From NCBI RefSeq assembly GCF_047511655.1, contig NC_133387.1, positions 142,532,853 to 142,596,852 of the forward strand: DNA of 64,000 nt, given 5' to 3'. This stretch comes from Castor canadensis. Its lineage: Eukaryota > Chordata > Mammalia > Rodentia > Castoridae. Each line of letters opens with the position of its first letter. The stretch's first letter is position 1. The position numbers and the translations under genes were made by a program. The notes below the pieces were generated by a model. That model did no database searches and was not told the origin of the DNA. It saw only the letters and a program-made list of their open reading frames with translations. Below, piece after piece: positions 45,270-58,281 of the stretch.

Positions 45270-46230
45270 AGTCCTCTACTGTTCTGAGTGGAACCAAGAA
45301 TTGGGGAAGTGGGAATGCCTCTTCCTTGCATCAAGGCTAAACCTGTCAAGTTAGCTATGTTTACCTTTGGGGTTCTCTCTACATCTTCGTTTTGCTCCTG
45401 TGTATGTCTTGCTCCTGGAGATCCCCTCTAGTTTACTTGGTCCCCCAACGGGAGACCCATTCCTTGCCCATGCCTTTGTGGTCCTATATCATGAAGCTGC
45501 TTCTTGTCTGCTAGAGGTATTCTGGTCCACCATGCGCCTGTGGCCCTTGGTCCCCCATGGATGGGTGCTGGATGAGCATCTTTTCTCATCTTACTTGTTC
45601 TACTCTACTTTCCAACACAATGTGGCTCATAAGGACCACATTACTGACACTGTCCTTCCCTGTTCCCCATCTCCATCACCAATCAACCCCTAACCATGCA
45701 ACCTAGGTAGAAACAGTGCTCTAGTTACACTAAGGCAGCTTTAAGGCAAGGCTCCTATGCCAGACTCTATCAGATGGTGCCTCTTGGCCCCCTGTGTGGG
45801 CACTCTGGCTGCCATCTTCAGATCACCTCCGACCCCAACCACAGTGACAAGTGAATGGAGTGTGCTTCCTGGTGGAGGTAGCGATGGCTGGCCACTCTGT
45901 CCTGTCTGCTCCCTCCAGGTGGTGGCTTGCCTGTTGCTTCTGCTCCATTGCATCTTCTGAGGTCCAGGCTCTCGATTGCTTAAGAGATGGTTCAGTGGTT
46001 CTGGCTAGATTCAGCCTCTCTGCTTTCTCCAGGTGACCTGCTCTCCCGCCTGCCCCAGCTACTCCAGATCCTGGATTTCAGAGTTCCCACATAAATTTAG
46101 GTGCCCATTAGTGCCAATTAGCTCAGCAACAGATCAGCTGAAAAGCTAATAGGTGAAAGCTAAAGAAGCCTTTGGAGTCCAATCAGAGGGTGTCCAGTTA
46201 AAACAAAACAAAATAAAACAACAACAAAAA
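45270..46230. other. Intronic unique sequence
   Basis: No exon recognised. Overlapping frames in both strands at 45741-46036 show no domain. Confidence 0.5.
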
Positions 46231-46237
46231 ACATGTG

Positions 46238-46562
46238 TCTGAATACCGGTGGCTCACATCTATAATCCCAGCTACTTGGGAGGCTGAGATTAGGAGGATT
46301 GTGGTTCTAAGCCAGCTCAGGCAAAATAGTTCTTGAGACCCATCTCAACCAATAGCTGGTTGTGTATGGTGGTTCACACCTATCATCCCAGCTACTCTGG
46401 AAAGCATAAATAGGAGGATCATAGCTCAGGCCAGCCTAGGCAAAAGTGAGACCCTATCTCCAAAACAACAAGAGCAATAAGGGATGTAGATATGGCTCAA
46501 ACGGTAAAGTGCCTGCCTTGCAAGCTCAAAGCCCTGAGTTCAAACCCCAGTATTGCCAAAAC
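46238..46562 (+). mobile_element. B1 SINE and B1+ID composite in tandem
   Basis: 46238-46345 'ataccggtggctcacatcta'; 46355-46562 'gtatggtggttcacacctat' with 'gatatggctcaaacggtaaa'. Confidence 0.87.
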
Positions 46563-46617
46563 CAAATGAACAAGAACCATGCAAATACAATGTCTTACTC
46601 AGTAAAAAAATGTTTTG

Positions 46618-46700
46618 GAGGCTGGAGAAGCAGCTTAGTGGTACAGCACATGTTTAACTTGTGCAGGGCCCTGAGTTCCATCTCCAGCACCTAAAAATGT
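46618..46700 (+). mobile_element. ID element
   Basis: 'aggctggagaagcagcttag' and 'gccctgagttccatctccag'. Confidence 0.83.
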
Positions 46701-46704
46701 TTTG

Positions 46705-46895
46705 AGTATATGTATATATACACACACATATATATGTATATATACATGTGTAAGTATATACACTTCTTTTATTATTTATATACAAATTATATATATGGGT
46801 TACTATAGTATATATTCTTTCTATTATTTATTTATAAATAATATATATGTTTACTTTACTACTGTATTCTATAAATTATAACATATACACAAAAT
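46705..46895. repeat. TA-rich low-complexity tract
   Basis: Alternating TA/TG/CA runs ('gtatatgtatatatacacac'). Confidence 0.85.
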
Positions 46896-46992
46896 GTAGA
46901 CAATGTTAAGGAGCAACATAAAAATACGTAGAAATGGAAATTCTCTTTACATATGTATCAGTTGCCTAGGCTCTGGAAGTACATTCACTTTA

Positions 46993-47112
46993 TTGTATTT
47001 TATTATATTATATTTATTTTATTATATTTTATTATATTTTGTTTATTTTGGGGGGGCAGTCCTGGGGTTGGAACTCAGGGCTTGCACTTGATAGGCAAGA
47101 GCTGCATTTCCC
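46993..47112 (-). mobile_element. ID-like SINE with (TTTTA)n tail
   Basis: (TTTTA)n-like 46993-47045, then 'gtcctggggttggaactcag'. Confidence 0.78.
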
Positions 47113-47129
47113 ACTTTAAAAGAACAGTG

Positions 47130-47230
47130 GTCTGCTGGGCATATGGTACAAGTCCATAATCCAAGCACTCAAAATGAGTTCAGATCTAGCCTGGGCTACA
47201 TAGCAAGACTCTGTCTCAAAAAATAAAAAA
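47130..47230 (+). mobile_element. B1 SINE, internally deleted
   Basis: 'gggcatatggtacaagtcca', 'tagcctgggctacatagcaa'. Confidence 0.83.
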
Positions 47231-47784
47231 GGGTCAATGATCTAACCATTAATAAATATGAGTAAGAATTTAAAAATGAACATGAGGGGAGAGAGAGCTC
47301 AGTCATAACAGAGAGATTTGGGGGCAGGTCAGGTGTTAACAGTACCTTTCATAAAATATCCCATAGTCACTGGTGAGACCTCTTGCTCACTGTATGGGAG
47401 ATCATCAACAGAACAGGAAACAGTTATGAAATGCCCAGTTCCCTCACAGCACTGAGCTGTACATCCTGAACCAAATGGGCTTCTTTAAATAGAATTCCTT
47501 CCCTTGCAGGCCTACAGCCCTCATTAGGCAGCTAAATTAAATGCCTAAAACAACCAACTAGACTGAAATCAACTCCAGTTAGTTTGGGTTAACCCTAGTA
47601 GAAACAGACTTGTACAATACTGATGTACAAAGCTGATGGGTTCATTTACTCACATTCAAAATGAATATAACCCAGACCTGGTTCTCAAGGACATTTTTCT
47701 AGTGGTCATGAAAGCATATGCAGGATATCACATCTATTTGAGGTTGCCATTGGTGATGTTGCTATTGTTATAGTTTTCTTTCTT

Positions 47785-47888
47785 TTTTTTTTTTTGTGAC
47801 AGGGTCTCACTATGAAGTCTAGGCTGGTTGAAACTCATAATCCTCCTGCCTCAGCTTTGTAAGTGCTGGGATTATAGGTGTGCAGAGG
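47785..47888 (-). mobile_element. B1 SINE
   Basis: 'gtgacagggtctcactatga', 'gtaagtgctgggattatagg'. Confidence 0.87.
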
Positions 47889-48824
47889 AGGTACTTAAGA
47901 TGAACCCAAAGGATAAACAGGTTTGCTGGTAAGAGAGGTGGTCCCCATCCCCAGCAGATGAGTAGCATTTGAGAGTCACCAAGAAGCAATGGCAGACTGA
48001 CCCTCACAGCACCAGAGTGTGGTGAGGAGAAGGGTGGTTGGGAGATGAGCCTTTGTGGTGGACAGATCAGATTTGAATTATCTTGTGGGGAAGGAGGGAT
48101 TATTGGAAGATTTTTTAAAGCAAGGGTGTAGTATGATTAAATTTGGGGTCAGAGACACCCCTCAGGTGGTGAACTGAAAATCAACAAGATTAGGGACAGG
48201 AACAATGCAGAGGGAGTTGTGGTCTGTCACCCTGCTCCCATTCAGGACTGAGGCACTCACACCGTAGCAGCTGGAAGAGCTGGTGATTGTTGGCTCTCAG
48301 CTGAGTTCTACTCTGGGAATTCCACTAGGTCAAAGCTTATGCCACCTTGGGGTGAGGTGGGGGCTTCTCACAGCTGCTGGGGGTTAGGAGGAGTAGAGAT
48401 GGGGGGGATGGATGGTGAAGGTGGACAAGAGAGGAATTTAGTGGTTGAAGGTCCCCTCCCAATCCCTTGCATCAAGTTAGGACAAGTCTAAAGGGCCCTC
48501 TGGTTCCAGAGCATCTGTAGGATGTGTCTTACTTCCTCCACAGGAGGCTCTCTCTACAGCACTCTCCAGTAACCTTCTAGCATGTGAATCTGAGAAACTC
48601 AGAGTCTATTTCCCCGCCCTAACACAAAGACCAGTTAGAAAATCACTGTAATGAGGACCCAAGGTTAGTCAGTGGCAGTTGAGGATGAAGAGATGCTTCT
48701 TAAGAGATAGAAAGGAGAGGACTTACTGACGACTTGGCTGGGATGGTGGAGCTCAGAGCATCTCCCAGGTTTTTGGTTGGATGGTAGTATTAGGGCCGTT
48801 AGGGAATGTGCATGGAGAAATGAG
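47889..48824. other. Intronic unique sequence
   Basis: Nothing identifiable. Confidence 0.5.
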
Positions 48825-48827
48825 GAT

Positions 48828-48942
48828 TTTTATTTTGTGTTTTTGATACAGGGTTTTGCCATGTAGCTCAGGCTGGCCTCAAGCTTGTAATCCTCCAGCC
48901 TCAGCTTTCTGAATGTTGGGATTATAGGCATACAGAGAAATG
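48828..48942 (-). mobile_element. B1 SINE
   Basis: 'gccatgtagctcaggctggc', 'ctgaatgttgggattatagg'. Confidence 0.85.
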
Positions 48943-49755
48943 AGGTTTATAAAGGTAGTAATTATTTCTATTTAGGACAAAATGCATCTGAAGTGTTTGT
49001 GTGGGACATTCTGTTTAAGATCTCCAATGGGTGATCCCAGCAGCCAGGAGGACAGGGTCTGGAGCTCAGGGAAGAGGTCTGGACTGGAAATTATTAGGGC
49101 TCTAGATAATGATTTATACAACACCTACTTATGGAAAAGTAAGTAACAGAGTGTTGGGAGAAATCTCGACTTCTCTCTCATTCAAAAGGAAGAGAAGTCA
49201 TAAAGACATATCCACTTTCCACCTAACCAGGATGAACATTTGAATGACCAGACGAGGTGAGGAGGGGCAACCCACAGAAATAAAATCTTCCTTCTAGAAA
49301 CTTTCACAGGACTATGAGAGAAAATGAATGAGAACAATGCTGTGGAATGTCTGTGGAATTTGTTTCAGGGTAGTGATCACCCATTACAATGTAGGAAAGC
49401 ACCAACTGGAGGAGGTCTGAGTGTTGACATAATCATGAGGGAGAGAGAAGAGTGTGGGGGGAATTAGAGCATCACAAGCTTGTACTGCTTCTTAGGGCAG
49501 AGCAGTGCATGCATTTCATGTGTAAGCACTGTTTTCTGTGTGGATGTAAAGTTTCCACTAAAAATAGAGAAATGTTTACCATAGGACTGATTAAGGGTAA
49601 TTGTTGTGACAGAAGTACTAAAGATGAAGATCCATCATGGGTCACCTCCATGAAGGTGGGCAAGCAGGTATGCTTTTAGGATTCAGTGGCAAATTGAAGT
49701 GGGAGCTGTCTTGAACAGTCAGACAGGTGTCTTTGACTTCACACTATTCAGGAGG
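48943..49755. other. Intronic unique sequence
   Basis: Nothing identifiable. Confidence 0.5.
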
Positions 49756-49756
49756 C

Positions 49757-49980
49757 ACAAGTAGGCTTGGCAAGTGCTCTACCCCTGAGCTACATCCTCA
49801 GCCCTTGTCTTTGTTTTTGTTTTGAGGCAGGGTTTTACTATGTATCCCAGTCTGGTCTTGAATTCACAGTTCTCCTGCCTTGACCTCCTGAGTGCTGGCA
49901 TTATAGGTGCTGGGGATTGAACTTGGGGCCGTGTGCATGCCAGGAAGCACTCTATCACTGAGCTATAACCATAGCCCCAG
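49757..49980 (-). mobile_element. ID element split by a B1 and followed by a second ID
   Basis: 49757-49803 partial ID, 49805-49905 B1 ('gaggcagggttttactatgt'), 49908-49978 ID ('tgctggggattgaacttggg'). Confidence 0.82.
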
Positions 49981-50704
49981 GACGTACTTTATAAACTTGG
50001 TATATAGTAGCATCTTCGAATGTTCAGCGGTCAGCACAGCATTTGTGTATCAACTTGTATCCATCTTCCTGATTTAATAACACAAAGGCTTTACATTTCA
50101 ACTGTTGACTGAGTTATGAAAAAGTCTGCCAAGAATTCTTAGATGAACTTGGACTCAGAAGACAGAGGCCAGCTCTAGGGCCACTGGCAGTTGTGGGATG
50201 TTGGGTAAGAGAGAAGCTAGCCTTCTTTGAGCTTCATGTTCCCAGCTGCAAAATGGATGACAATGGGTTTCTTACCTCCCAGAATGGAAATAAGCATTAA
50301 CCACCACGATATGGTCAAGGTGACTAAAATTGTAAGCCCTTAAAGAGCATTGTAGATGTCTGCAAATTAATTTACCCTTTTTTCCTATCTACTCTACTCA
50401 AATGCAAGTGTGAGCACTGCATTGACACACAGATTTGAACCTTTGCCCTGAATCTAGTCTCTGATATGAACTTGGACAAGTTACTTACTTTCTTTTTTGG
50501 CAGATCCCTTTAAAGAAGCAGACAGTATTCTCAGGCCCTGAGGGTTCTAAAACCCTCACACACAGGCGCAGCATTGCTTCTGTTCCCAAAGTCTATAATT
50601 ACCACAGTTAAACAAATTCCAAGGTAACCTTTCTCTCTTTTTTCTAATAAATAGCTACTACACTGACTTTTCCATTGCATTATCTCCATCCTTTCTTAAA
50701 AAGA
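49981..50704. other. Intronic unique sequence
   Basis: A short MIR-like patch near 50210-50260 ('cagctgcaaaatggatgaca') is possible; otherwise nothing. Confidence 0.45.
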
Positions 50705-50714
50705 GCTGATGTCA

Positions 50715-50858
50715 AAATAATTTCTGCTGGGTATTGAGGGGGGAGGAGAGGGAGGGGGCAGAGTGGGTGGCAAGGGAGGGGGTGGGGGCAGGGGGGAGAA
50801 ATGAACCAAGCCTTGTATGCACATATGAATAATAAAAGAAAAATGAAAAAAAAAAAAA
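50715..50858 (+). mobile_element. Extremely 5'-truncated young L1 (3' UTR end only)
   Basis: About 140 bp: 'tttctgctgggtattgaggg', G-rich tract, 'aaccaagccttgtatgcaca', AATAAA and poly(A). Nearly the same as the end of the L1 at 3205-3341. 'agctgatg' on both sides shows insertion into the 5' end of the following SINE. Confidence 0.92.
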
Positions 50859-51085
50859 GCTGATGCCAGTGGTTCATGCTTGTAATTCTAGCTACCTGGG
50901 AGGCTGACATCCAGAGGATCACGGTTTGAGGCCAGCCCAGGCAAATAGTTCATGAGATCCCATCTCCAAAATAACCAGAACAAAATGGACTGGTGGTGTG
51001 GCTCAATCAGTAAAGCACCTGCTTTGTAAGCCCAAGGCCTGAATTCAAATCCCAGTCCTACCCCTACCCTCCAAAAAAGAACTTC
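50859..51085 (+). mobile_element. B1+ID composite SINE
   Basis: 'gctgatgccagtggttcatg' and 'ggtggtgtggctcaatcagt'. Confidence 0.9.
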
Positions 51086-51091
51086 TGGCAA

Positions 51092-51238
51092 ACCAGAAGT
51101 GGCAACACATTTCTATAATTCCAGCACTTGGGAGGTGGAGGCAGGGAAATTATGAGTTTGAGGCCAACTTGGGCTACATTTGAGACACTGTCTCAAATAA
51201 CAAAAACAAAGACCAAACAAACAAACAAAAAAAAAACC
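51092..51238 (+). mobile_element. B1 SINE with (CAAA)n tail
   Basis: 'aaccagaagtggcaacacat', 'gcacttgggaggtggaggca'. Confidence 0.87.
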
Positions 51239-51239
51239 A

Positions 51240-52200
51240 ACAAGCAACGGCTCTGAAATCAGTTAGTCCTGCAAATAATCCAGATCCATATTCATCTAAA
51301 CTAAAATGACAAAACATAAACTCACACTCCTCACAATTGCTTCACTCTTATAAACTTTAGAGGTCAAAGGAATAGCAATAAACAGACTCCACAAAGAGTT
51401 CGGTGGCTGTCCTCCTAGGACTATGAGCCATTAAGCAATGGGCATTAATATATATGTGTATAAATATATTTATATATACACATTGGAGAACAGTTTGTCT
51501 AGCGTGCCTCATGTTGTCCTTGGTATGGTTGTCCCAGGGTTGGCAGCTCATAGATGGAAGTGTGGGCTGGAGCAGGGCAGCCTCCTCTCGTGGGTGCAGA
51601 GTGGTGTGTTTCAGTGTATATGTGCTGGGGGTATGCCAGGGGTCCAGCTGGACTGGGGGTAGACTCCAACTCCCAGACGATAAGAGAGATGTACCATGGA
51701 AAAAGCATCGCTCTAGTTGACACAAGATTTGTCTTCTGCTTCTGACTCTGTCACTAATTAGTTGAAAGTCTGGGTTAAATCCTTTAGCCAAGCTGGGCCA
51801 GGCTCCTTCCTGGTAAAATGAAGGGGCTGGATGAGACATTCACAGTCCTTTCTAGGTGCAGCTCCATGACTTGATGTATGTAAACAGCCTTCAGCACCAC
51901 CCCAGGGGGGAGTGGCAGGCAGTGCCAGGACTGTCTGTTTCTGCGTAACAAATGGACACCCTGAGAAGTGTGAGGGTTGAACTATTCTCTCTAGAGAGAG
52001 CTGGGCGACTGTTCTGGGGCACACCCCCTCTTCTGTCAGACAATCCATATATCACCTCCTTAATCGCACTCCTGGCAGGCAGAGATGAGGGGGAGGTGGG
52101 TCTTTTGGGGATTCCACCTTCAGAAGGAGTAGGAAAGGGAACAAGATCTGTGCTTAGTGAGCAATATTGTCAGGCTTTGTATGATTCGTGGATTGGACTT
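51240..52200. other. Intronic unique sequence
   Basis: TA-rich patch at 51447-51482. The 160-residue frame 51357-51839 (minus) overlaps three other frames and shows no domain. Confidence 0.5.
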
Positions 52201-52206
52201 CATAAA

Positions 52207-52324
52207 TGAAGTTACTATTATTTAAGATAGGGCTTTGCTATATATAGACAAGCTGGCCTTGATATCCTCCTGCCTCAGTCTACCCAGTGTTGGGATTATA
52301 GGTACCCACCACCATGTCCAACTC
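52207..52324 (-). mobile_element. B1 SINE
   Basis: 'aagatagggctttgctatat', 'cccagtgttgggattatagg'. Confidence 0.85.
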
Positions 52325-53345
52325 AATGGAGTTATTCTTATACGCAGTGTGTAAAGGTCCTTTTGAAAATTCTAGTACAGTTTAGTTACACGGAGGGTAA
52401 ATGGAGAAGTACATATTTTGGGGGAAGGTGGTAGACAAGTGAAAAATCAGGGGTTAGCACATTTCTGGAGAGCCCAGCTAAGAGTGAGCATGCCTCTTTA
52501 AAGTCATTATTTCATTCTCATGAAAGTTCTCTGATGTATCACAGTTAACAGGTTGAAGGAAATTTAGGGACTGAGTCTCAGGAAAGGGAAGTTTCAGTGC
52601 AGGAGTCTGCATGGAGAACTCCAGGAGTCAGGGCAGGAGATTGAGGCAGCCCTGGAAGAATCAGGCTTGCCGCCTTCAGATCAGTTGGTCTCCTGAGCCT
52701 ACCAGGTTGAGGAAGGAGACCGTGCTGACAGCTCACTCACCCACCCTCATGTTCTTTGTGCTCTGGGAGTTCTCATACTATGACCAAGCACTTTTTCCCT
52801 CCAACAACTGCCCCTCGATGTTGTCCTAATGTCATGGCAGAAGCAGCGGGCCAGAGAGAGAGGTAAAGGGAAAGGCTGAGACTTCAGGTCACTGTTAATT
52901 GCCTTGCCACCAAAGGACAGTTTGGCATTTTAATAAGAGCCTGCTGGGAATCCATCATCTTCCCCCTGAGGGCCAAAACCAATGCTGAAGACTGGCCCTT
53001 GGCAAGTACTCTTGGGCAGGTAGGCCTGGATTGCCCATGTCACTCAAGGGTGGTCTGGCCTGGGTCTGCAAGAGCAAGGTCCTCAGATCCTCTGGCAAAA
53101 GTGCAGATGAACTGGTTAGGCTAAGCCCACCCTGAGATTCTCACAGCCTGCCCAGGCCTGCCACCCAAACTCCTGACAGGCCTGGCAGTGACATCCCTGC
53201 ACATGCTGCTCAGAGGAGTCTGGGTTTTAGGGGCTTCAAAAGGATCAAAAAGTGTCTGGACCAGAATAGGCAAACCCCTAGGGACAGGTAGTAGGTTGGT
53301 GGTGGCCTATGGCTGAGGCGGTGATAGGGAAATGCTAGTGACTGC
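52325..53345. other. Intronic unique sequence
   Basis: Nothing identifiable. Confidence 0.5.
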
Positions 53346-53349
53346 TAAT

Positions 53350-53490
53350 GGTAAAGGGTTTCTTTTGGGGGGGTGATGAAAATGATCTAAAATTGCACTG
53401 TACACTGACAACCATGGAATTAAGCACTTCAAATGGGTGAATTATGTGGCATATAAATTACATCTTCATAAAACTGGTTCAAAAGGCAGC
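53350..53490 (+). mobile_element. Ancient L1-like 3' end
   Basis: 'gatgaaaatgatctaaaatt', 'gcacttcaaatgggtgaatt' and 'gtggcatataaattacatct' follow a common old LINE 3'-end consensus. Confidence 0.5.
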
Positions 53491-54235
53491 ATGTCTGGGG
53501 GTGGGGGATGAACCCTCAACTCTCATGCCCACTGTGCCACCGAGAGAGCCCCTTCTGGCCTGTGACAAGGGTAAGAGGTGGTGGCTACTTGTGTTCATTG
53601 AGCCCTCAAGGCCCTCTCTCTTCAGCTGATGCTGCTTTTCAAAGTAAACTCCAGGAGATGACATGTAGACATTCAAATACCCAGATTCCATTAAACAAGA
53701 CAGCGATGGTAGGGGAGACACGTCAAGGGGGATCATGGATATGACCATGGCAGGTGTGTCCTGAGCCCATTGTCCAGGCCAGTACCTGCACACACTGTAG
53801 AGATAAAAGAGTGAGTGGATTAACTGTGACACTGTCAAGATTACATCTCAGACTTCAGGCATCCCAGGTCAAAACGCTATCTGCCTTGCCTTGAGTTATT
53901 TTGCTGTGCTGTGGATATTTTTATAAGTTGGCCTCCTGATTGTGTTGGCATAAGGCAGCTTTTAAGTGGAAAACTCAAAGGGTGTGGCCCAGTGTGCAAT
54001 TTGAAAGCCACACCAAGTGAGTCCTGACTGATACGGCTGAGGGCAGCCTTCCATGGGAACCTAACTCCTGTGTGGACTGCCTGCACTGTGAGGTCCAGCA
54101 CAGGGAGATGGAGCCCATACAATCGGCTGGACACAGGCTGCATTTGCTGCATGTCTGTACCCATCCGTGGGTAGTCAGAGAAACTGTGGGAACTTCTGGG
54201 TATGCACATGAAAGGCCTAATAAAAATACACAAAG
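53491..54235. other. Intronic unique sequence
   Basis: Frames at 53479-53838 and 53877-54377 (minus) are overlapping and featureless; the second runs into a SINE. Confidence 0.5.
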
Positions 54236-54237
54236 AT

Positions 54238-54372
54238 AGCCAGGTGCCGTGGTGCACATCTTGTAACCCTGGTACTTGGCAAGCCGAGACAGGAGGATTG
54301 ATTGTGAGTTCTAGGCCAGTCTGGGCTACAAAGAGAGACCCTGTCTCAAACAACCAAAACAAAACAAAAGCA
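54238..54372 (+). mobile_element. B1 SINE
   Basis: 'agccaggtgccgtggtgcac', 'gtctgggctacaaagagaga'. Confidence 0.9.
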
Positions 54373-54514
54373 CTCAAAGAGCATACTTTCCCAGCAAAAA
54401 AATGATAACTGTAACTCTCCCTATATCTTTGTTAACAGGGCTAAAACACCTCCAGAAAACCTTTCCATGTGAACCCCACAAAATTCAGGTGAGGAAAAAA
54501 TGGGTATTTTTTTT

Positions 54515-54835
54515 TCCTTTTTTGTTTTTTTCTGTTCTGAGGTTTGAACTCAAAGCCTTGTGCTTGCTAGGCAGCCACTATACCACTTGAGCCCTCCTTC
54601 CCATCTTTTGTACTTTGGGTATTTTTGAGATAGGGTCTTACTCTATACCCAGCCAGCCTGGACCACGAGCCTCCTGTTTACTTTTCTCCCATAGCTGGGA
54701 TGACAAGCACCAGCCACCATGCCCAGGCATTTGTTGAGATGGGTTCTTTAGAACTTTTTGCTTGGGTTGGCCTCTCAATCTCTGCCTCTGAGTAGCTAGG
54801 ATTACAGGCATGAGCCACCATGCCCAGCCCTTTAT
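54515..54835 (-). mobile_element. ID + B1 + B1 composite SINE
   Basis: 'gttctgaggtttgaactcaa', 'gagatagggtcttactctat', 'gattacaggcatgagccacc'. Confidence 0.88.
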
Positions 54836-56275
54836 TCTTTCCTTTTTAATAGATGAAACCCTGTCAGTGACTTGCCTGGGGACATATAGCTGGTGAGTGT
54901 GTGATGAGGGCCTCTAACTCCACTGCACCTCTGAGAAAGAGGTGAGTGTGCTAGACACACTCAGGATGGTGAAAGAGGGCCAGCCAGGAGCTGAAGCAGT
55001 GGAACCTGATGCAAAGAGGACAGCAGGCTGACTGTCAGCCAGACCTGTCTATGTGTGACTGAGAGGATAGAGGTTTGCCCACCCAGGAAAATGGGCTGGA
55101 TGGTTGTTGAGATGGAGCAAGTGTGGGCAGCACAGTGGACAGGACATCCACACTGGCTGGGGAGAGGGACTGAGGGAGTCTACTGTGAGAAGGGTCACAG
55201 AGGACCATGGAGCTGACTCCATGTGGAAGAGGAGTGCTGAGGAGTGGAGGGCTTTAGCTAAAGCCAAGAGAGTTTTGCTCCAACACACTCCCTGGGCACA
55301 GGCACCCAAACCTCCCCCAACAACCTTCAACCTTGTTATATTTTTGAACAGAGTTGTCCAGAACAGACACTTGCCTGCCCAGGCATCTGCTGCCTGGACT
55401 CCTTCCAGATTTAGCACATAGAACACTTTGACCTCTCGTCTCTAGGTAAAGCTCCACAGCTGCAGCCCAGCAGAGGTGGGACCCCTGGACTTTGTGATAA
55501 AAGGAGGGTAGAGACTGTTGGGGGCCTGGGAGGGGTGGAGCAGGATCCCTATGCTAAGCCCCATTTGTGAACGGCTTTACACAGCCTGACAATAACTATT
55601 GTCTCTACTTGAGGCTCTGTGAGGTTAAGGGCCATGTCCAAGGCCATCTCAATGGTAAATGGTGTAACTGAGGTTTGAGTCAATGCTGGGGTTGGTGATG
55701 GACTGGAGGAGACCAGGACGTGTAACCCCAACTATTCCTCACCACACTGGGGAAGGTAGCAAATCATATTAGCTTCCATTTTCCGGGAAAACAGCCCTTT
55801 CTGTGTGTGTGAGTCTAGAAAATCTTAATTCTTTTCCCTACAAATGTCGTCTTCTCTTACTTGGCCTGTTTTCCCTTCGGCACAGACTGATCCCAGGCTA
55901 GAAAAGTGAGCTGGGAATCCTTGTTGAGTGAAGGCATTTCATACCCAATGAGACTGCCATTGTCCTCTTGCTGGCATTCTCACTACATGCACACACTTCC
56001 TGAGCACAGGCTCAGGTTTTCTGTACACACAGGAAGAGATGCCAACCGGAACCCTCCCTTTGGAGGGTTCATCAGTAAGAATGCTCTCCCTGTATTAGGG
56101 CTCAAGGTTGATGGTAGAAAAAGAAGCTACTGCCTCATACCTGCTTGTTTGGTCAGTAGCAAAGGGTAATACGGCTCTTTTCTGAAAGGTCAGTTCAAGA
56201 GTTTTGATTTGTAAATTTAAGAAAGAATTTTGATTTGTAAATTCCTAAACTTCTGTTAATGCCTGGCCCACAAGA
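54836..56275. other. Intronic unique sequence
   Basis: 55590-55680 resembles an antisense MIR core ('gaggttaagggccatgtcca'). The overlapping frames at 55049-55457 have no recognisable features. Confidence 0.45.
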
Positions 56276-56278
56276 GTT

Positions 56279-56505
56279 GTGTTTTTTTTTTTTTCTTTTG
56301 CTGGGACTGGGGTTTGAACTCAGGGCTTTGCATTTTAAAGCAAGTGGTCTACTATTTGAGCCAAACTTCCACTCCATTTTGCTTTGGTTATTTTGGAGAG
56401 AAGGGTCTCATGAACTATTCTCCAGGGCTGGCCGTAAACTACAATCCTCCTAACCTCAGCCTCCCAGATAGCTAGGATTATAGGCATGAACCACAGCACT
56501 GGCTT
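56279..56505 (-). mobile_element. ID + B1 composite SINE
   Basis: 'gggactggggtttgaactca', 'gatagctaggattataggca'. Confidence 0.9.
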
Positions 56506-56509
56506 TCAC

Positions 56510-58280
56510 TAGAAAGCCCTCATTTTAAAAAGACCTCCAATGGTTTGGATCCTAATAATTGGAAATATATGACATGGATGCCCTAGTCGTGATGTTTACT
56601 CTACAATGCAGTTAAGACAGCACACTTGAGGAATTCCATGCCTATCACGCAATTTTACCTCATGAAGGTCTATGGTGAATTATAAAGTCTATCGATCTCA
56701 TTTCTATAACTGTCTATATTACTTTATAGTGTTCACAGCAACTGAAAATTCCAAAACAGAATTTCTTCAGAAAAAACCTGCAATTCTGACTTTCTACTAA
56801 GTCATCATTTTCTATAATTAATTTCAAATTAGTAAGGCTTGCCTTATTTGCATTTCTGGAACATTGACTGTAAATGCTATTCTACCAACAACATGTATTG
56901 TACAATTAGCTTCAGGGGTCTCCCAAAAGCCTAGGAAGAAAGCTCTATGGCTGTTCTACCGTAATATTGAAGGACCCTGACACTTCGGCCTCAGCGACTA
57001 CCCATCACTCCTGCCACACTGTTTAGACATCATTCCTACACACATCATGTCCTTTCACACCTTCATTCCTTTAGCTAAGTTGTTTCTTCCACCCAGAATA
57101 TCCTTCCCTTTTTCTTTCCTGAACAGAGAATTCCTTATGGAATCAAGATCAGGTTCAAGCATGCCATTTTCTGCTAAACCTTCTCCTTCCAAGAGAGACT
57201 TGTTGTCTCCAATGTCCAGGGAGCACCTCCCCAACACAATTAGTTATTTACCTATCAGTGTTTGCTGGCAGACTGTGAGATAATCTCTCTTGCATAGTCC
57301 AAAAAGCTGGAGCATGGATTATGTCTTTGACATACATTAACTTCCTTGTTGGCTAAATAAGTTGTATGTGGTTCCATAGGAAACTGTGGCAAGTTTTTGT
57401 ATCAAGTTTCATGAGAACTCCTCAGTCCCTTTACTCCCAGTTTATGGCACTGTGGAGTTCAGTCTCTAAAGTGCCATTGGGAAGTCAATGAAGATTGGCC
57501 AAGTCATGGCAGAGGATGCTGCTTTGCCACCACTCCTACGACTAAGTGAGAAGGTGATTCAGGGCCAGGTAGGAAGCAGAACAGAGAGACAGAAGGTGCA
57601 AGGGAAATTAATTTGGGCTGGGACATTGAAAGGAGTTGAGAGTAGAGTAAGCAGAACCCTTCATGCATGACGAAGTGAGCAGGGGAAAGCACAAGTCACT
57701 GCAGGGCTGAGGTGCGCTGTCTGTGACCTTTGCTCAGTTTAGTGGTGATCAGTCCACGTATGCCTTACTTAGTTAAATACACAGGAGAAAATAATTAGAT
57801 TTACGGATGATGACAGCGCATATCTGCAGAGTGTGTGTGGTAGAAACCATAACAATAAATTAATGAGACGACTCCAGGGGACCAGTCTTGGAGAAATTCA
57901 AATTCAAGGGATGAAGGACTCAGATGAAGGATTCCTTATAAATAAAGTGAAGTGAAATACCAATTTTCTTCTGGTAATTACCAGGTCATCGCACTGTTTG
58001 CTGTTTGGGCCTCTGGCTATTGGTGCCCTGGATCCCTGGTTGAGAGGACCACTCTTTTTCTCCTGGTTGGCCTGGATTTTGCAGTGGGAGAGGCTGGAAG
58101 GACCCTCAAAAATTTTAAGTCTTGACTATAATTTGGAACCAGCTGAAAACACTAAATGCATGGTAGCTGGGACCCTTTTCAAGAGATACTGATGCAATCG
58201 GTCTTGCATAGGCCTCAGCCTGGAATTTCTGAACGCTCCCCATGTAAGACATGTAACTAAAGCTGAGACCCACTACTGTA
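56510..58280. other. Intronic unique sequence
   Basis: No repeat or exon recognised over 1.8 kb. Confidence 0.5.
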
Positions 58281-58281
58281 A

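Noticed and set aside
53877-54377. 166-residue frame on the minus strand
   Set aside because: Its start lies in a B1 SINE and the rest lacks any recognisable feature.
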